A stretch of DNA of 64,000 nt. Origin: Rhodovulum steppense. GTDB lineage: Bacteria > Pseudomonadota > Alphaproteobacteria > Rhodobacterales > Rhodobacteraceae. Shown here piece after piece: positions 7,777-16,722 of this stretch (position 1 is its first letter; every line of letters starts with the position of its first letter). The stretch spans positions 62,001-126,000 of the forward strand of contig NZ_SLVM01000004.1 in the NCBI RefSeq assembly GCF_004339675.1, given 5' to 3'. The translations under genes and the position numbers were made by a program. The notes beneath the pieces are model-generated. The model made no database searches. It was not told the origin of the DNA and saw only the letters and a list, made by a program, of their open reading frames with translations.

Positions 7777-9108
7777 ATGCCCCAGGCCATGAAGATCGCC
7801 ATTGTCGACGATGAACAGGACATGCGCCAGTCGATCAGCCAGTGGCTGGCGCTGAGCGGGTTCGAGACCGCCACCTTTGCGCGCGCCGAGGATGCGCTGA
7901 AGGAGATCGGCCCAGATTTCCCGGGTGTCGTCGTGACCGACATCAAGATGCCGGGCATGGACGGGATATCGTTCCTGAAAAAGCTGATGAGCCTCGATTC
8001 CACGCTGCCCGTTATCATGATCACAGGCCATGGCGATGTGCCGATGGCGGTCGAGGCGATGCGGATCGGCGCTTATGACTTCATGGAGAAGCCGTTCAAT
8101 CCCGACCGGATGACGGAACTGGCCAAGCGGGCGAGCCAGTCGCGCAGGTTGACGCTGGACAACCGGGCGCTGCGCCGCGAACTGGGCGACGGCTCGGTGC
8201 TGGTCAAGAAGCTGATGGGCTCGTCCCCCGTGATGGAGCGGCTGCGCGAGGATATCCTGGATCTGGGCCAGGCCGACGGTCATGTGCTGATCGACGGCGA
8301 GACCGGCACCGGCAAGACGCTGGTGGCGCATGCGCTGCATGCGGTCGGGCCGCGGGCGGGCAAGAGATTCGTGCAGATCGCCTGCGCTGCCTGCGACCCC
8401 GACGCGCTGTCGGCCCGGCTGTTCGGTCCGGTCGAGGAGGGCGGTGCGCTGCCCGCGGTCGAGGACGCGCGTGGCGGCACGCTCTGTCTGGAGGATGTCG
8501 AGGCGTTGTCGCCGTCCTTGCAGGCGCGTCTTCTGACCTTCATCAACGATCAGGGCAACCCGGCGGAGACGCGCATCATCGCGGTTTCGAACCTTCAGGA
8601 ACAGGACAAGACCGTCGAGGATGTCCTTCGCCCGGATCTCTATTACCGCCTTGCGGCGATGAAGATCACCCTGCCGCCCCTGCGGGCCCGGGGCGAGGAT
8701 GTCCTGACGCTGTTCACCCGGCTTTCCGAGCAGTTCGCCGAGGAATATGGCTGCGACGCGCCCGAGGTCAGTGCCCAGGAGGCGGCGCAACTGATGCAGG
8801 CGCCCTGGCCCGGCAATATCCGCCAGCTCATCAACATCGCCGAACGCGCGGTGCTGCAAAGCCGCCGCGGATCGGGGACGATCGCCAGCCTCCTGATGGC
8901 CGACAACGAGGCGACGCGGCCGGTGATGACGACCGAAGGCAAGCCGCTTAAGGAGTATGTCGAGGCGTTCGAGCGCATGTTGATCGACAACACCATGCGC
9001 CGCCACAAGGGTTCGATCGCGGGCGTGATGGAAGAGCTTTGCCTGCCCCGGCGCACGCTGAACGAGAAGATGGCCAAGTACGGACTCAGCCGGTCCGACT
9101 ATCTCTGA
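7777..9108 (+). CDS. dctD: DctD-like response regulator with AAA+ domain, no GAFTGA motif
   Basis: A 443-residue three-domain regulator. The receiver domain (about 5-120) has the Asp-Asp pair in VDDEQD, the phospho-acceptor Asp in VVTDIKMPGMDG and the Lys in MEKPFNP. The AAA+ domain (about 145-370) has Walker A GETGTGKT near residue 174 and the arginine-rich RPDLYYRLAAMKITLPPLR region. A Fis-type helix-turn-helix closes the protein (MEELCLPRRTLNEKMAKYGLS). The sigma54-contact loop is abnormal: where GAFTGA is expected after LFG the protein reads PVEEGGALPAVEDA. The Walker B Asp-Glu is also inverted (GGTLCLEDVEAL). It is probably not a standard sigma54 activator. Cotranscribed with dctB. Confidence 0.82.
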   Translation: MPQAMKIAIVDDEQDMRQSISQWLALSGFETATFARAEDALKEIGPDFPGVVVTDIKMPGMDGISFLKKLMSLDSTLPVIMITGHGDVPMAVEAMRIGAYDFMEKPFNPDRMTELAKRASQSRRLTLDNRALRRELGDGSVLVKKLMGSSPVMERLREDILDLGQADGHVLIDGETGTGKTLVAHALHAVGPRAGKRFVQIACAACDPDALSARLFGPVEEGGALPAVEDARGGTLCLEDVEALSPSLQARLLTFINDQGNPAETRIIAVSNLQEQDKTVEDVLRPDLYYRLAAMKITLPPLRARGEDVLTLFTRLSEQFAEEYGCDAPEVSAQEAAQLMQAPWPGNIRQLINIAERAVLQSRRGSGTIASLLMADNEATRPVMTTEGKPLKEYVEAFERMLIDNTMRRHKGSIAGVMEELCLPRRTLNEKMAKYGLSRSDYL

Positions 9109-9519
9109 GGCGGATTGCGGCGGAAAAAGGCATTGTGTTTGGCGGTCAAGTGCCGCTAATGTCGCCGGGCGTCGGCCCGTCCGGAGGGACGTGCCCGAGC
9201 GAGGAATGAGTTTCGCTGTTTTTCGCGCGTCCCGCGGCGATATGTCCTGGACCAGCACGAAACAGGCCGATCGGGTTCGGCAAGAACCCACCGCATCCCC
9301 GGGCCCGCGAGGGGCGCCGGGTTTAACCAACGGGTGCCGCGATCCCATGCGGCATCGGAGACGAACCGCGATGGAGTGCGCCGAACAGTCAGGGCACGGG
9401 ACGGGCAGGCCAGATGCCGCCCGCCGACCCGGTGTGCGCGCCCACGCCCCAACAAGACACCCACCGCACCGTCTGGCCCCCCCGGGGGCAGGCGGCCCGC
9501 CGTGGTGCAAAGAATTGAT
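9109..9519 (+). other. Long leader region upstream of rne, no gene seen
   Basis: 411 bases between dctD and the RNase E start with no coding frame that looks real. A possible promoter (TTGTGT at 9133-9138, GCTAAT at 9155-9160, 16-base spacing) would give a leader of about 350 bases. Long leaders are typical of rne genes, where the enzyme controls its own mRNA. I see no clear hairpin that could be compared with the enteric rne control element. Confidence 0.4.
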
Positions 9520-12174
9520 ATGGCAAAGAAAATGCTCATCGACGCCACCCACGCGGAAGAAACCCGCGTGGTGGTGGTGGACGGAACCAGGGTTGACGAT
9601 TTCGACTTCGAAAGCGTCAACAAGCGGCAACTCGCCGGCAATATCTACCTAGCGAAAGTCACCCGGGTCGAGCCCTCGCTTCAGGCGGCTTTCGTGGATT
9701 ACGGCGGCAACCGCCACGGTTTCCTGGCTTTCTCGGAGATCCATCCGGATTATTACCAGATCCCGGTGGCCGACCGCGAGGCGCTGCTGGCCGAGGAACG
9801 CGCGCTCGCCGAGGCGATGGACGAGGACGAGGGCGGCGACAAGCCCCGTCCCAAGCGGCGCAGCCGGTCGCGCCGTTCGCAGAAGGACGAGGCGGTGGAG
9901 GTCGAGTCCGCCTCCGAGGCCGATGCGGAGGTGCAACCGGAAGGCGATTCGCCGGAGCCCGAGGCAGAGACCGGGGACGACACTAAGCCGTCCGCCACGA
10001 TGGCGGCTTCGGCCCGCAGTGACGATCCGGTCGAAACCCGCGAACCCGCCAGCATTCCCGGTATGGATGTCGTCGATCTGGGCGAGGAAGACGTGGCCGC
10101 CCCGCCGGTCGAGGATGCCGCCGATCCGGCCAAGCCCCGCCGTCCGAGTCGGCGTCGGCGCAAGCCCGCGCGCAAATCGGGCGAGGCCGCGGCAGATACC
10201 GACGCCTCACCGTCCGAGACGGCGGGCGAGGAGGGCGAGGATAACAGCACCGACCTTGTAGAGCGCGATGACCAGATCGAGTCGATCGCCGAGGAGGATG
10301 TGGCCGAGGAGATCCGCCGACCCAAGCCACGACTGCGGCGCTACAAGATCCAGGAGGTCATCAAGGTCCGGCAGATCATGCTGGTCCAGGTGGTCAAGGA
10401 AGAGCGCGGCAACAAGGGCGCGGCGCTCACGACCTATCTGAGCCTTGCGGGCCGCTACTGCGTGCTGATGCCCAACACCGCCCGCGGTGGCGGCATCTCG
10501 CGCAAGATCACCAATGCCGCGGATCGCAAGAAGCTGAAGGAAATCGCGGCCGAACTTGAGGTGCCCGAGGGCGCCGGCCTCATCATCCGCACGGCGGGGT
10601 CGCAGCGGACCAAGTCCGAGATCCGGCGCGACTACGAATACCTGCAACGGCTGTGGGAACAGATCCGCGAGCTGACGCTGAAATCCATCGCGCCCGCGCC
10701 GATCTACGAGGAAGGCGACCTGATCAAGCGCTCGATCCGCGATCTTTACTCGCGCGAGATCGACGAGGTGCTGGTCGAGGGCGAGCGCGGCTACCGCGTG
10801 GCCAAGGACTTCATGAAGATGATCATGCCGTCCCACGCCAAGAACGTGCGCCATTACACCGAGCAGATGCCGCTTTTCGCGCGCTTCCAGGTGGAAAGCT
10901 ACCTGTCCTCGATGTTCAACCCGACGGTCCAGTTGAAATCGGGCGGCTATATCGTGATCGGGGTGACCGAGGCGCTGGTGGCGATCGACGTGAACTCGGG
11001 GCGGGCGACGAAAGAGGGCTCGATCGAGGAAACCGCGCTCAAGACCAACCTGGAGGCCGCCGAGGAAGTGGCGCGGCAGTTGCGCTTGCGCGACCTTGCC
11101 GGGCTGATCGTCATCGACTTCATCGACATGGAAGAGCGCAAAAACAACGCCGCCGTCGAGAAGCGCCTGAAGGACAAGCTGAAGAGCGACCGCGCCCGCA
11201 TCCAGATCGGCCGGATCTCGGGCTTCGGCCTTCTGGAGATGAGCCGCCAGCGGCTGCGCCCCGGCATGATCGAGGCGACGACCCAGCCCTGTCCGCATTG
11301 CCACGGCACCGGGCTGATCCGGTCCGACGACAACCTTGCGCTGGCGATCCTGCGCCAGCTTGAGGAGGAAGGCGTGCGCGCCCGCTCGCGCGAGGTGCTG
11401 CTGAAGGCGCCGATCGGCATCGTCAACTACCTGATGAACCAGAAGCGCGAGCATATCGCCCAGATCGAGGCGCGCTATGGCCTGTCGGTGCGGGTCGAGG
11501 CCGATCCGTTCCTGATCTCGCCCGATTTCTCGATCGAGCGGTTCAAGACGGCCACAAGGGCGGTGCCCGAGGTCAGCGCGCCGGTCATCTCGGTCGATAC
11601 CTCCGACATGCCCGATCTGGCCGAGGAGGTCGAGACAGCCGAAGCCGAGGCCGCGCCCGCGGCCGTGACGGTTGCCGGGGAAGAGGACAAGCCCAAGAAG
11701 CGCCGCCGCCGCCGTCGGCGCAAGAAGCCCGGGCAGACCGACGAGGAGGCGCGGCTGGAAGAGGCGGCGGCCGACGAGGCTGAGGCTGTGCCGCTGGCGG
11801 ATGCGGCTGAGGACGCGGGTGAGACCGAGACAGCGCCCAAGAAAGGCCGCAGCCGACGTTCGCGCGGGTCCCGGGCAAGCAAACCAGAGCCCGCAGCCGA
11901 GCCCATGGCGGAGGATGCCGAGGCCGAGGCGATGCCCGAGCCGGAGTCGGCGCAGGCCGCGTCCGACGTTCAGGCCGGGGCCGCGGCGATGCCGGAGCCA
12001 GAGGCGGCAGAGGCTGCATCCGACATTCGGCCCGAGACCGAAGCCGAGGCCCTGCCCGAGGTCGAGGCAGAGGTGCAGCCCGCACCGGCGCCCGAACTGG
12101 TCGAGCAAGGGGACGATTCCGCCAAGGCGGAGCCTGCGTCGCGCAAGCGCGGCTGGTGGTCGCTGGGCCGGTAA
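9520..12174 (+). CDS. rne: Ribonuclease E/G, RNase E type with S1-domain insertion
   Basis: An 884-residue endoribonuclease, the scaffold of the RNA degradosome. It opens with MAKKMLIDATHAEETRVVVV and the first half of the S1 domain (VDYGGNRHGFLAFSEI). An acidic/basic low-complexity insertion of about 185 residues (about 85-270) then interrupts S1, which resumes at RRYKIQEVIKVRQIMLVQV. The catalytic DNase-I-like domain has the Asp residues in AIDVNSGRAT (near 489) and VIDFIDMEE (near 533). The Zn-link is PCPHCHGTG (near 590). The C-terminal third is Ala/Glu/Pro-rich with basic patches (KKRRRRRRRKKP) for RNA and partner binding. The ATG at 9520 is the conserved start; longer in-frame starts add unconserved residues. 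Confidence 0.95.
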   Translation: MAKKMLIDATHAEETRVVVVDGTRVDDFDFESVNKRQLAGNIYLAKVTRVEPSLQAAFVDYGGNRHGFLAFSEIHPDYYQIPVADREALLAEERALAEAMDEDEGGDKPRPKRRSRSRRSQKDEAVEVESASEADAEVQPEGDSPEPEAETGDDTKPSATMAASARSDDPVETREPASIPGMDVVDLGEEDVAAPPVEDAADPAKPRRPSRRRRKPARKSGEAAADTDASPSETAGEEGEDNSTDLVERDDQIESIAEEDVAEEIRRPKPRLRRYKIQEVIKVRQIMLVQVVKEERGNKGAALTTYLSLAGRYCVLMPNTARGGGISRKITNAADRKKLKEIAAELEVPEGAGLIIRTAGSQRTKSEIRRDYEYLQRLWEQIRELTLKSIAPAPIYEEGDLIKRSIRDLYSREIDEVLVEGERGYRVAKDFMKMIMPSHAKNVRHYTEQMPLFARFQVESYLSSMFNPTVQLKSGGYIVIGVTEALVAIDVNSGRATKEGSIEETALKTNLEAAEEVARQLRLRDLAGLIVIDFIDMEERKNNAAVEKRLKDKLKSDRARIQIGRISGFGLLEMSRQRLRPGMIEATTQPCPHCHGTGLIRSDDNLALAILRQLEEEGVRARSREVLLKAPIGIVNYLMNQKREHIAQIEARYGLSVRVEADPFLISPDFSIERFKTATRAVPEVSAPVISVDTSDMPDLAEEVETAEAEAAPAAVTVAGEEDKPKKRRRRRRRKKPGQTDEEARLEEAAADEAEAVPLADAAEDAGETETAPKKGRSRRSRGSRASKPEPAAEPMAEDAEAEAMPEPESAQAASDVQAGAAAMPEPEAAEAASDIRPETEAEALPEVEAEVQPAPAPELVEQGDDSAKAEPASRKRGWWSLGR

Positions 12175-12191
12175 GGACAACAGAAATGGCT

Positions 12192-12211
12192 CGGTCCCCC
12201 CTTGGGGGCCG
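12192..12211. terminator. Hairpin between convergent rne and tusA
   Basis: CGGTCCCCC and GGGGGCCG pair around a CTT loop with one bulged T. It lies between the convergent stops of rne (12174) and tusA (12218) and could serve both strands. The T-run on the plus strand (GGGCTTTCT) is weak. Confidence 0.5.
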
Positions 12212-12217
12212 GGCTTT

Positions 12218-12445
12218 CTAGCCTCTCCGGATCAGGTAAAGCTGCGCGCCATCGCGTTCTTCCATGGCGATGAATTCATGTCCCGCCTCGCGGCAGAAAT
12301 GCGGGATGTCGATCATCGCGATGGGATCGTCGGCCCAAAGTCGCAACACCCCGCCGGGGGCTATCTGCGCAAGCGCCTTGCGCGCCTTCAGCACGGGCAG
12401 AGGGCAACGCAACCCCAGCGCGTCTATCTCAAGTGCTACCACCAT
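12218..12445 (-). CDS. tusA: TusA-family sulfurtransferase
   Basis: A 75-residue TusA-like protein, a persulfide carrier used in tRNA thiolation and sulfur trafficking. The signature LGLRCPLPVLKARKAL (about residues 10-25) holds the catalytic Cys and the CPxP motif, followed by GGVLRLWADDPIAMIDIPHFC and the C-terminal strand. A longer frame open to 13333 is not real: its upstream part is the antisense of ccdA. The ATG at 12445 begins right before the conserved strand. ccdA runs divergently upstream. Confidence 0.9.
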   Translation of the reverse strand: MVVALEIDALGLRCPLPVLKARKALAQIAPGGVLRLWADDPIAMIDIPHFCREAGHEFIAMEERDGAQLYLIRRG

Positions 12446-12553
12446 CTTCGCGTGCGTAAGACGCTTGCGGCGTCCTGTCCACGGCTTTGTGAGGCCGGGT
12501 GGCGTGACCAATGATCCGGTTTGGGGTAAGCCCGAACCGGACAAGGAGGCGGG

Positions 12554-13306
12554 ATGTTCGGAATCGAGCTTATCGACGCTGGGCTTCTGCCCGCGATCCT
12601 GGTGGCGCTGGCCGCTGGCGTTCTGAGCTTTGTCAGCCCCTGCGTGCTGCCCATCGTGCCGCCATATCTCGCCTATATGGGCGGGATCAGCATGGGCGAA
12701 CTGACCGGCCGGACCGGGACACGGCGCAGTGCGCTGGCGCCCGCGCTGTTCTTCGTTATGGGGCTGTCCACGGTCTTTCTGCTGCTGGGTTTCACCGCCT
12801 CGGCCTTTGGCGCGTTCTTCCTGCAGAACCAGGACTGGTTCGCGCGCGCGGCGGGCGTGATGGTCATCGTGTTCGGCTTGCATTTCCTGGGCGTTTTCCG
12901 AATCCCCATCCTCGACCGCGAGGCGCGGCTGGATGCGGGCGACCGGGGCGGTTCTGCCCTGGGGGCCTATCTTCTGGGGCTCGCCTTCGCCTTTGGCTGG
13001 ACGCCCTGCATCGGCCCGCAACTGGGCGCGATCCTGTCGCTTGCCGCCTCCGAGGCGGATGTGGCCCGGGGCACGCTGTTGCTGGGGGTTTATGCGGCGG
13101 GGCTGGGCGTGCCCTTCATCCTGGCCGCGCTGTTCATCGAACGATCCATGGGCCTGATGAACCGGCTCAAGCGCCATATGAAGCTGATCGAAAGGTCGAT
13201 GGGAGCGCTGCTGCTGGTGGTCGGTCTGGCCTTGGTGACAGGGGCGTTCAGCGCGTTCAGCTACTGGCTGCTTGAAACCTTCCCGGGGCTTGCATCTCTG
13301 GGTTGA
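12554..13306 (+). CDS. ccdA: Cytochrome c biogenesis protein CcdA (thiol-disulfide transporter)
   Basis: A 250-residue inner-membrane protein with six predicted membrane segments. It moves reducing equivalents from cytoplasmic thioredoxin to periplasmic partners for cytochrome c maturation. Both redox cysteines are visible in their conserved Cys-Pro contexts: SFVSPCVLPIVPPYL near residue 30 and FGWTPCIGPQLGA near residue 150. The ATG at 12554 follows AAGGAGGCGGG. The size is typical for CcdA, and much shorter than DsbD because the periplasmic domains are absent. It is divergent from tusA. Confidence 0.92.
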   Translation: MFGIELIDAGLLPAILVALAAGVLSFVSPCVLPIVPPYLAYMGGISMGELTGRTGTRRSALAPALFFVMGLSTVFLLLGFTASAFGAFFLQNQDWFARAAGVMVIVFGLHFLGVFRIPILDREARLDAGDRGGSALGAYLLGLAFAFGWTPCIGPQLGAILSLAASEADVARGTLLLGVYAAGLGVPFILAALFIERSMGLMNRLKRHMKLIERSMGALLLVVGLALVTGAFSAFSYWLLETFPGLASLG

Positions 13307-13486
13307 TCCGGCTGCGCTCGCCCGGAACGGCAAGGCCAGACGGGAGGCGTGATGGCGGCCATTCGGGCGTGGTGACGCCCGGTTGCGACCCGGCGTCGAT
13401 CCGACCTGCGCGCCGTGTCGGTCCCCCCCTGACCCGGGCGCGCCGCCATCGCATGACCGGCGGGGGCGGCGCGGTGGTCGGCGCCT

Positions 13487-14557
13487 TCAGTCCGGCGGCG
13501 TAACCATGATCTTGATCTGGGACTTGTCGTTCAGCAGCTTCTCGAACCCTTTTTCGACCACGTCATCCAGCGCGATCCGGTCGGTCACCAGATCCTCGGC
13601 CCGGAAATAGCCCCGCTGCATCAGGGCCATGACCGCCGGGTAGACATGGCGATAGGCGATGATCCCGCGCATCGTGCGTTCCTTGATGACCAGCGTGTTG
13701 GGCTGGAAGGACGCGTTGCTTTCCCAGATGCTGACGATCACGACCTCGCCGCCGGGATGGGTCGCGTCGATGCATTGCGACAGCACCGACGGAACGCCCG
13801 TCACCTCGAAGGCGAAATCGACCCCGCCCGACGAGGCCGCGTGGATCGCCTCGACCACGTCGCCATCGGCCGGGGTGTGCACCGTCGCGCCCAGATCCTG
13901 CGCCTTGGCGCGCCGCACGTCCGAGGTTTCGACGGCATGGATGCTGGCCGCCCCGGCGGCCTTGAGCGCCTCGATCACCATCAGCCCGATCGGCCCCGTG
14001 CCGAAGACCGCGGCGCTGTCGCCCGCCTTCAGCCCGCTCTGGCGCACCGCATGCAGCGCGACGGCGGCCGGTTCCACCAGCGCGCCCTGTTCCCAGGACA
14101 GATCGTCCGGCATCAGGTGCAGCATGTGCTCGCCGACCACCGTGAATTGCGAAAACCCGCCACCGCCGCCCGACAGCCCGTGAAAGCCCAGAAGCGGGCT
14201 CAGGTTGTAGCGCTCCATCAGATAGGCGCCGTCGCGGTTGGGCGACAGGATCGGCTCGATCGCCACCCGGTCGCCCGGCTTGACGCGGGTCACCTTGCTG
14301 CCCACCTCGACCACCTCTCCGGCGAATTCGTGGCCCATGACGATGGGCGCCTGCTGGCCGCTGATCGGATGCGGGGCATCGACGGGGATGAAGATGGGCC
14401 CGGCGGCATATTCGTGCAGGTCGCTGCCGCAGATGCCGCAGGCGGCCACCTTGACGCGCACCGCATGCGGATCGGTCAGCGCGGGGATGGGCACGTCCTC
14501 GACGCGCAGATCGCGGGCCTTGTACCAGACGGCGGCGCGCATGGTCTTGTCGGTCAT
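13487..14557 (-). CDS. Zinc-type alcohol dehydrogenase, 2,3-butanediol dehydrogenase-like
   Basis: A 356-residue medium-chain dehydrogenase. The catalytic zinc site is visible: CGICGSDLHEY (Cys near 40) and the GHEFAGEVVEVG motif. The NAD-binding Rossmann motif is AVFGTGPIGLMVIEALKAAG. LGFHGLSGGGGGFSQF and the overall layout resemble 2,3-butanediol/acetoin dehydrogenases. Between VAIEPI and LGFHG, where relatives carry four structural-zinc cysteines, this protein reads LSPNRDGAYLMERYNLSPL and has none. It lies 57 bases downstream of the flavin monooxygenase gene on the same strand, so the two are probably one operon that oxidises an alcohol/ketone pair. Confidence 0.85.
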   Translation of the reverse strand: MTDKTMRAAVWYKARDLRVEDVPIPALTDPHAVRVKVAACGICGSDLHEYAAGPIFIPVDAPHPISGQQAPIVMGHEFAGEVVEVGSKVTRVKPGDRVAIEPILSPNRDGAYLMERYNLSPLLGFHGLSGGGGGFSQFTVVGEHMLHLMPDDLSWEQGALVEPAAVALHAVRQSGLKAGDSAAVFGTGPIGLMVIEALKAAGAASIHAVETSDVRRAKAQDLGATVHTPADGDVVEAIHAASSGGVDFAFEVTGVPSVLSQCIDATHPGGEVVIVSIWESNASFQPNTLVIKERTMRGIIAYRHVYPAVMALMQRGYFRAEDLVTDRIALDDVVEKGFEKLLNDKSQIKIMVTPPD

Positions 14558-14614
14558 CTCTGTCTCCTTTCCGATGGGTCGGCCCGGGTCGCAGGGACCC
14601 GGGCGCGCCTCGTG

Positions 14615-16414
14615 TCAGCCGAGGTGATGCACCGTCTGAAGCCCGTAGACCTCGACCGGCAGCCCCTCCATCCGGGCCTTGAGTTGCAGCGCAAGGAACT
14701 GCGAGTAATGGCGCGACTGGTGCAGGTTGCCGCCATGGAACCACAGCCCTTCCTGTTGGGTCGGCTTCCACATGTTGCGCTGCTCGCCTTCCCACGGGCC
14801 GGGATCCTTGGGCGTGTCGGACCCAAGGCCCCAGCATTTGCCCACCTTGTCGGCCACGTCCTGCCCGATCAGGTCCGCCGCCCAGCCGTTCATCGAGCCG
14901 TAGCCCGTGGCATAGACGATCAGATCGGCCTCAAGCTTCGTGCCGTCCTCCAGGATCAGCCCGTCCTCGACCACCTCGCGCACCTGGCCATGGGCCAGCT
15001 TGATCTGACCGTCGATGATAAGCTGGCTCGCCCCGATGTCGATGTAATAGCCCGAGCCGCGGCGCAGGTATTTCATGAACAGCCCCGAGCCATCGGCGCC
15101 CCAGTCCAGCTGGAACCCGGCCTTTTCCAGCCCGTCGTAGAAGGCCTTGTCGCGTTCCTTCATCTGCTCGTAGAGCGGGATCTGGAATTCGTGCAGGATC
15201 GCATAGGGGATCGAGGCAAAGATCAGGTCGGCCTTTTCCGTGGTCATGCCGTTCTGCACGGCTTCCTCGGAATAAAGCCCGCCCAGCCCGATCTCCATCA
15301 GCGTGTCCGAGCGCACGATATGGGTCGAGGACCGCTGCACCATCGTCACATCGGCATCATGCTCCCACAGCGCCGCGGCGATGTCATGGGCCGAGTTGTT
15401 CGAGCCGACGATCACGCATTTCTTGCCGCGATAGGCATCGGGGCCGGGATGCTTGCTGGAATGGTGCTGGTCGCCGCGGAACTTCTCCATCCCCGGAAAG
15501 GCGGGCATGTTCGGCTTGCCCGACATGCCGGTGGCCAGCACCAGCTGCTTCGGCTTCAGCGTGACTTCCTGCCCGTCGCGGTCCACGACGACGGTCCATT
15601 CCTTGGCGGCCTCGTCATACCTGGCGGATTTGCAGGTGGTGCGCGTCCAGTAGTTCAGCTCCATCACCTTGGTATACATTTCCAGCCAGTCGCCGATCTT
15701 GTCCTTGGGGCTGAAGACGGGCCAGTTCTCGGGGAACTTGATGTAGGGCAGGTGGTCGTACCAGACCGGGTCATGCAGGCAGAGCGACTTGTAGCGGTTG
15801 CGCCAGCTGTCGCCGGGGCGGTCGTTCTTCTCGACGATGATGGTGGGCACGCCCAGCTGGCGCAGCCGCGCGCCAAGCGCGATGCCGCCCTGCCCGCCGC
15901 CCACGATCAGCACATAGGGCTGTTTCGTATAGCCAAGGTCGCGTTCCTCGGCCTCGCGCTCCTCCTTCCAGGTGGTGCGGTGCTTGCCCGCGCCATGCCT
16001 GGCCCCCAGCGGCCGGGCAAAGCCCCTGGGTTCCTCATGGCCCTTGAGTTCGACCATGCTGGTCAGCAGCGTCCAGATCCGGCCGTCCTTCAGCCGCATC
16101 AGGCCATAGCCGCGCGCAAGATCGGTCTCGAAGGTGATCCAGGCGGTGGTGATGCCGTCCGCTTCGGTCGGGATCTCGTGCTCGGCCAGGTCCCAGCCGC
16201 GCGGCCTGGTCGTCGCAAGCTGGTGGCGCAGCATGTCGGCGACCTGTTCCTTGCCCTCTACGGTCTTGATGTTCCATGTGAATGTCACAAGATCGCGCCA
16301 GTAGCATTCATCGGCGAACATCCCCACCGCGCGGTCGATATCGCCCTGTTCCAGCGCCTCGCCAAAGGCCGACAGGACCGCGCGCGTGGAATCCGTCGTG
16401 GTTGAATCAAGCAT
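14615..16414 (-). CDS. Flavin-dependent monooxygenase with N-terminal NTF2/SnoaL-like domain
   Basis: A 599-residue NAD(P)H/FAD enzyme. Residues 1 to about 140 form an NTF2/SnoaL-like domain (FGEALEQGDIDRAVGMFADE, WRDLVTFTWN). The FAD Rossmann motif is VLIVGGGQGGIALGARLRQ, the family motif FRGDQHHSSKHPG resembles the FMO/Baeyer-Villiger fingerprint, and the second Rossmann is CVIVGSNNSAHDIAAAL. A C-terminal DLIVYATGYGSM completes it. The start at 16414 is chosen because GGGAGGAAACAC directly precedes it; an open frame to 16783 is unconserved. Such proteins oxygenate carbonyls or nitrogen/sulfur compounds; the substrate is not known here. Probably cotranscribed with the butanediol-type dehydrogenase. 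Confidence 0.85.
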   Translation of the reverse strand: MLDSTTTDSTRAVLSAFGEALEQGDIDRAVGMFADECYWRDLVTFTWNIKTVEGKEQVADMLRHQLATTRPRGWDLAEHEIPTEADGITTAWITFETDLARGYGLMRLKDGRIWTLLTSMVELKGHEEPRGFARPLGARHGAGKHRTTWKEEREAEERDLGYTKQPYVLIVGGGQGGIALGARLRQLGVPTIIVEKNDRPGDSWRNRYKSLCLHDPVWYDHLPYIKFPENWPVFSPKDKIGDWLEMYTKVMELNYWTRTTCKSARYDEAAKEWTVVVDRDGQEVTLKPKQLVLATGMSGKPNMPAFPGMEKFRGDQHHSSKHPGPDAYRGKKCVIVGSNNSAHDIAAALWEHDADVTMVQRSSTHIVRSDTLMEIGLGGLYSEEAVQNGMTTEKADLIFASIPYAILHEFQIPLYEQMKERDKAFYDGLEKAGFQLDWGADGSGLFMKYLRRGSGYYIDIGASQLIIDGQIKLAHGQVREVVEDGLILEDGTKLEADLIVYATGYGSMNGWAADLIGQDVADKVGKCWGLGSDTPKDPGPWEGEQRNMWKPTQQEGLWFHGGNLHQSRHYSQFLALQLKARMEGLPVEVYGLQTVHHLG

Positions 16415-16722
16415 GTGTTTCCTCCCGTTTCGTCGTTCTCCCGCCCGGAAGGCTGCCGCAGGACGGGGCACGCTGGCCAGAGAAATCGCGCCGGGCTGAC
16501 GCAGTTGTGCGCTTAATGTCGATGTGCAACGCGCGGTCCGGCGAATCCGTCGCGTCACGGTCGGGCGGTTCATGCCCATGGGCACCTTGCGGGCAGGTCT
16601 GGTCTCGGGGCGGGGCAAGGCCTGATTCGTTTCTGCATCGCGGCGAGGTGTCAGGTTCCAGCGGCCATGCCAGCATTGCCGAGATCGCGCCGGGGTCGGG
16701 CGACTCCTGGGGGCGGTGGCGA

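Noticed and set aside
12446-13333. Frame open upstream of tusA giving a 371-residue protein.
   Set aside because: It is antisense to ccdA, low-complexity and unconserved; the tusA motif starts at 12445.
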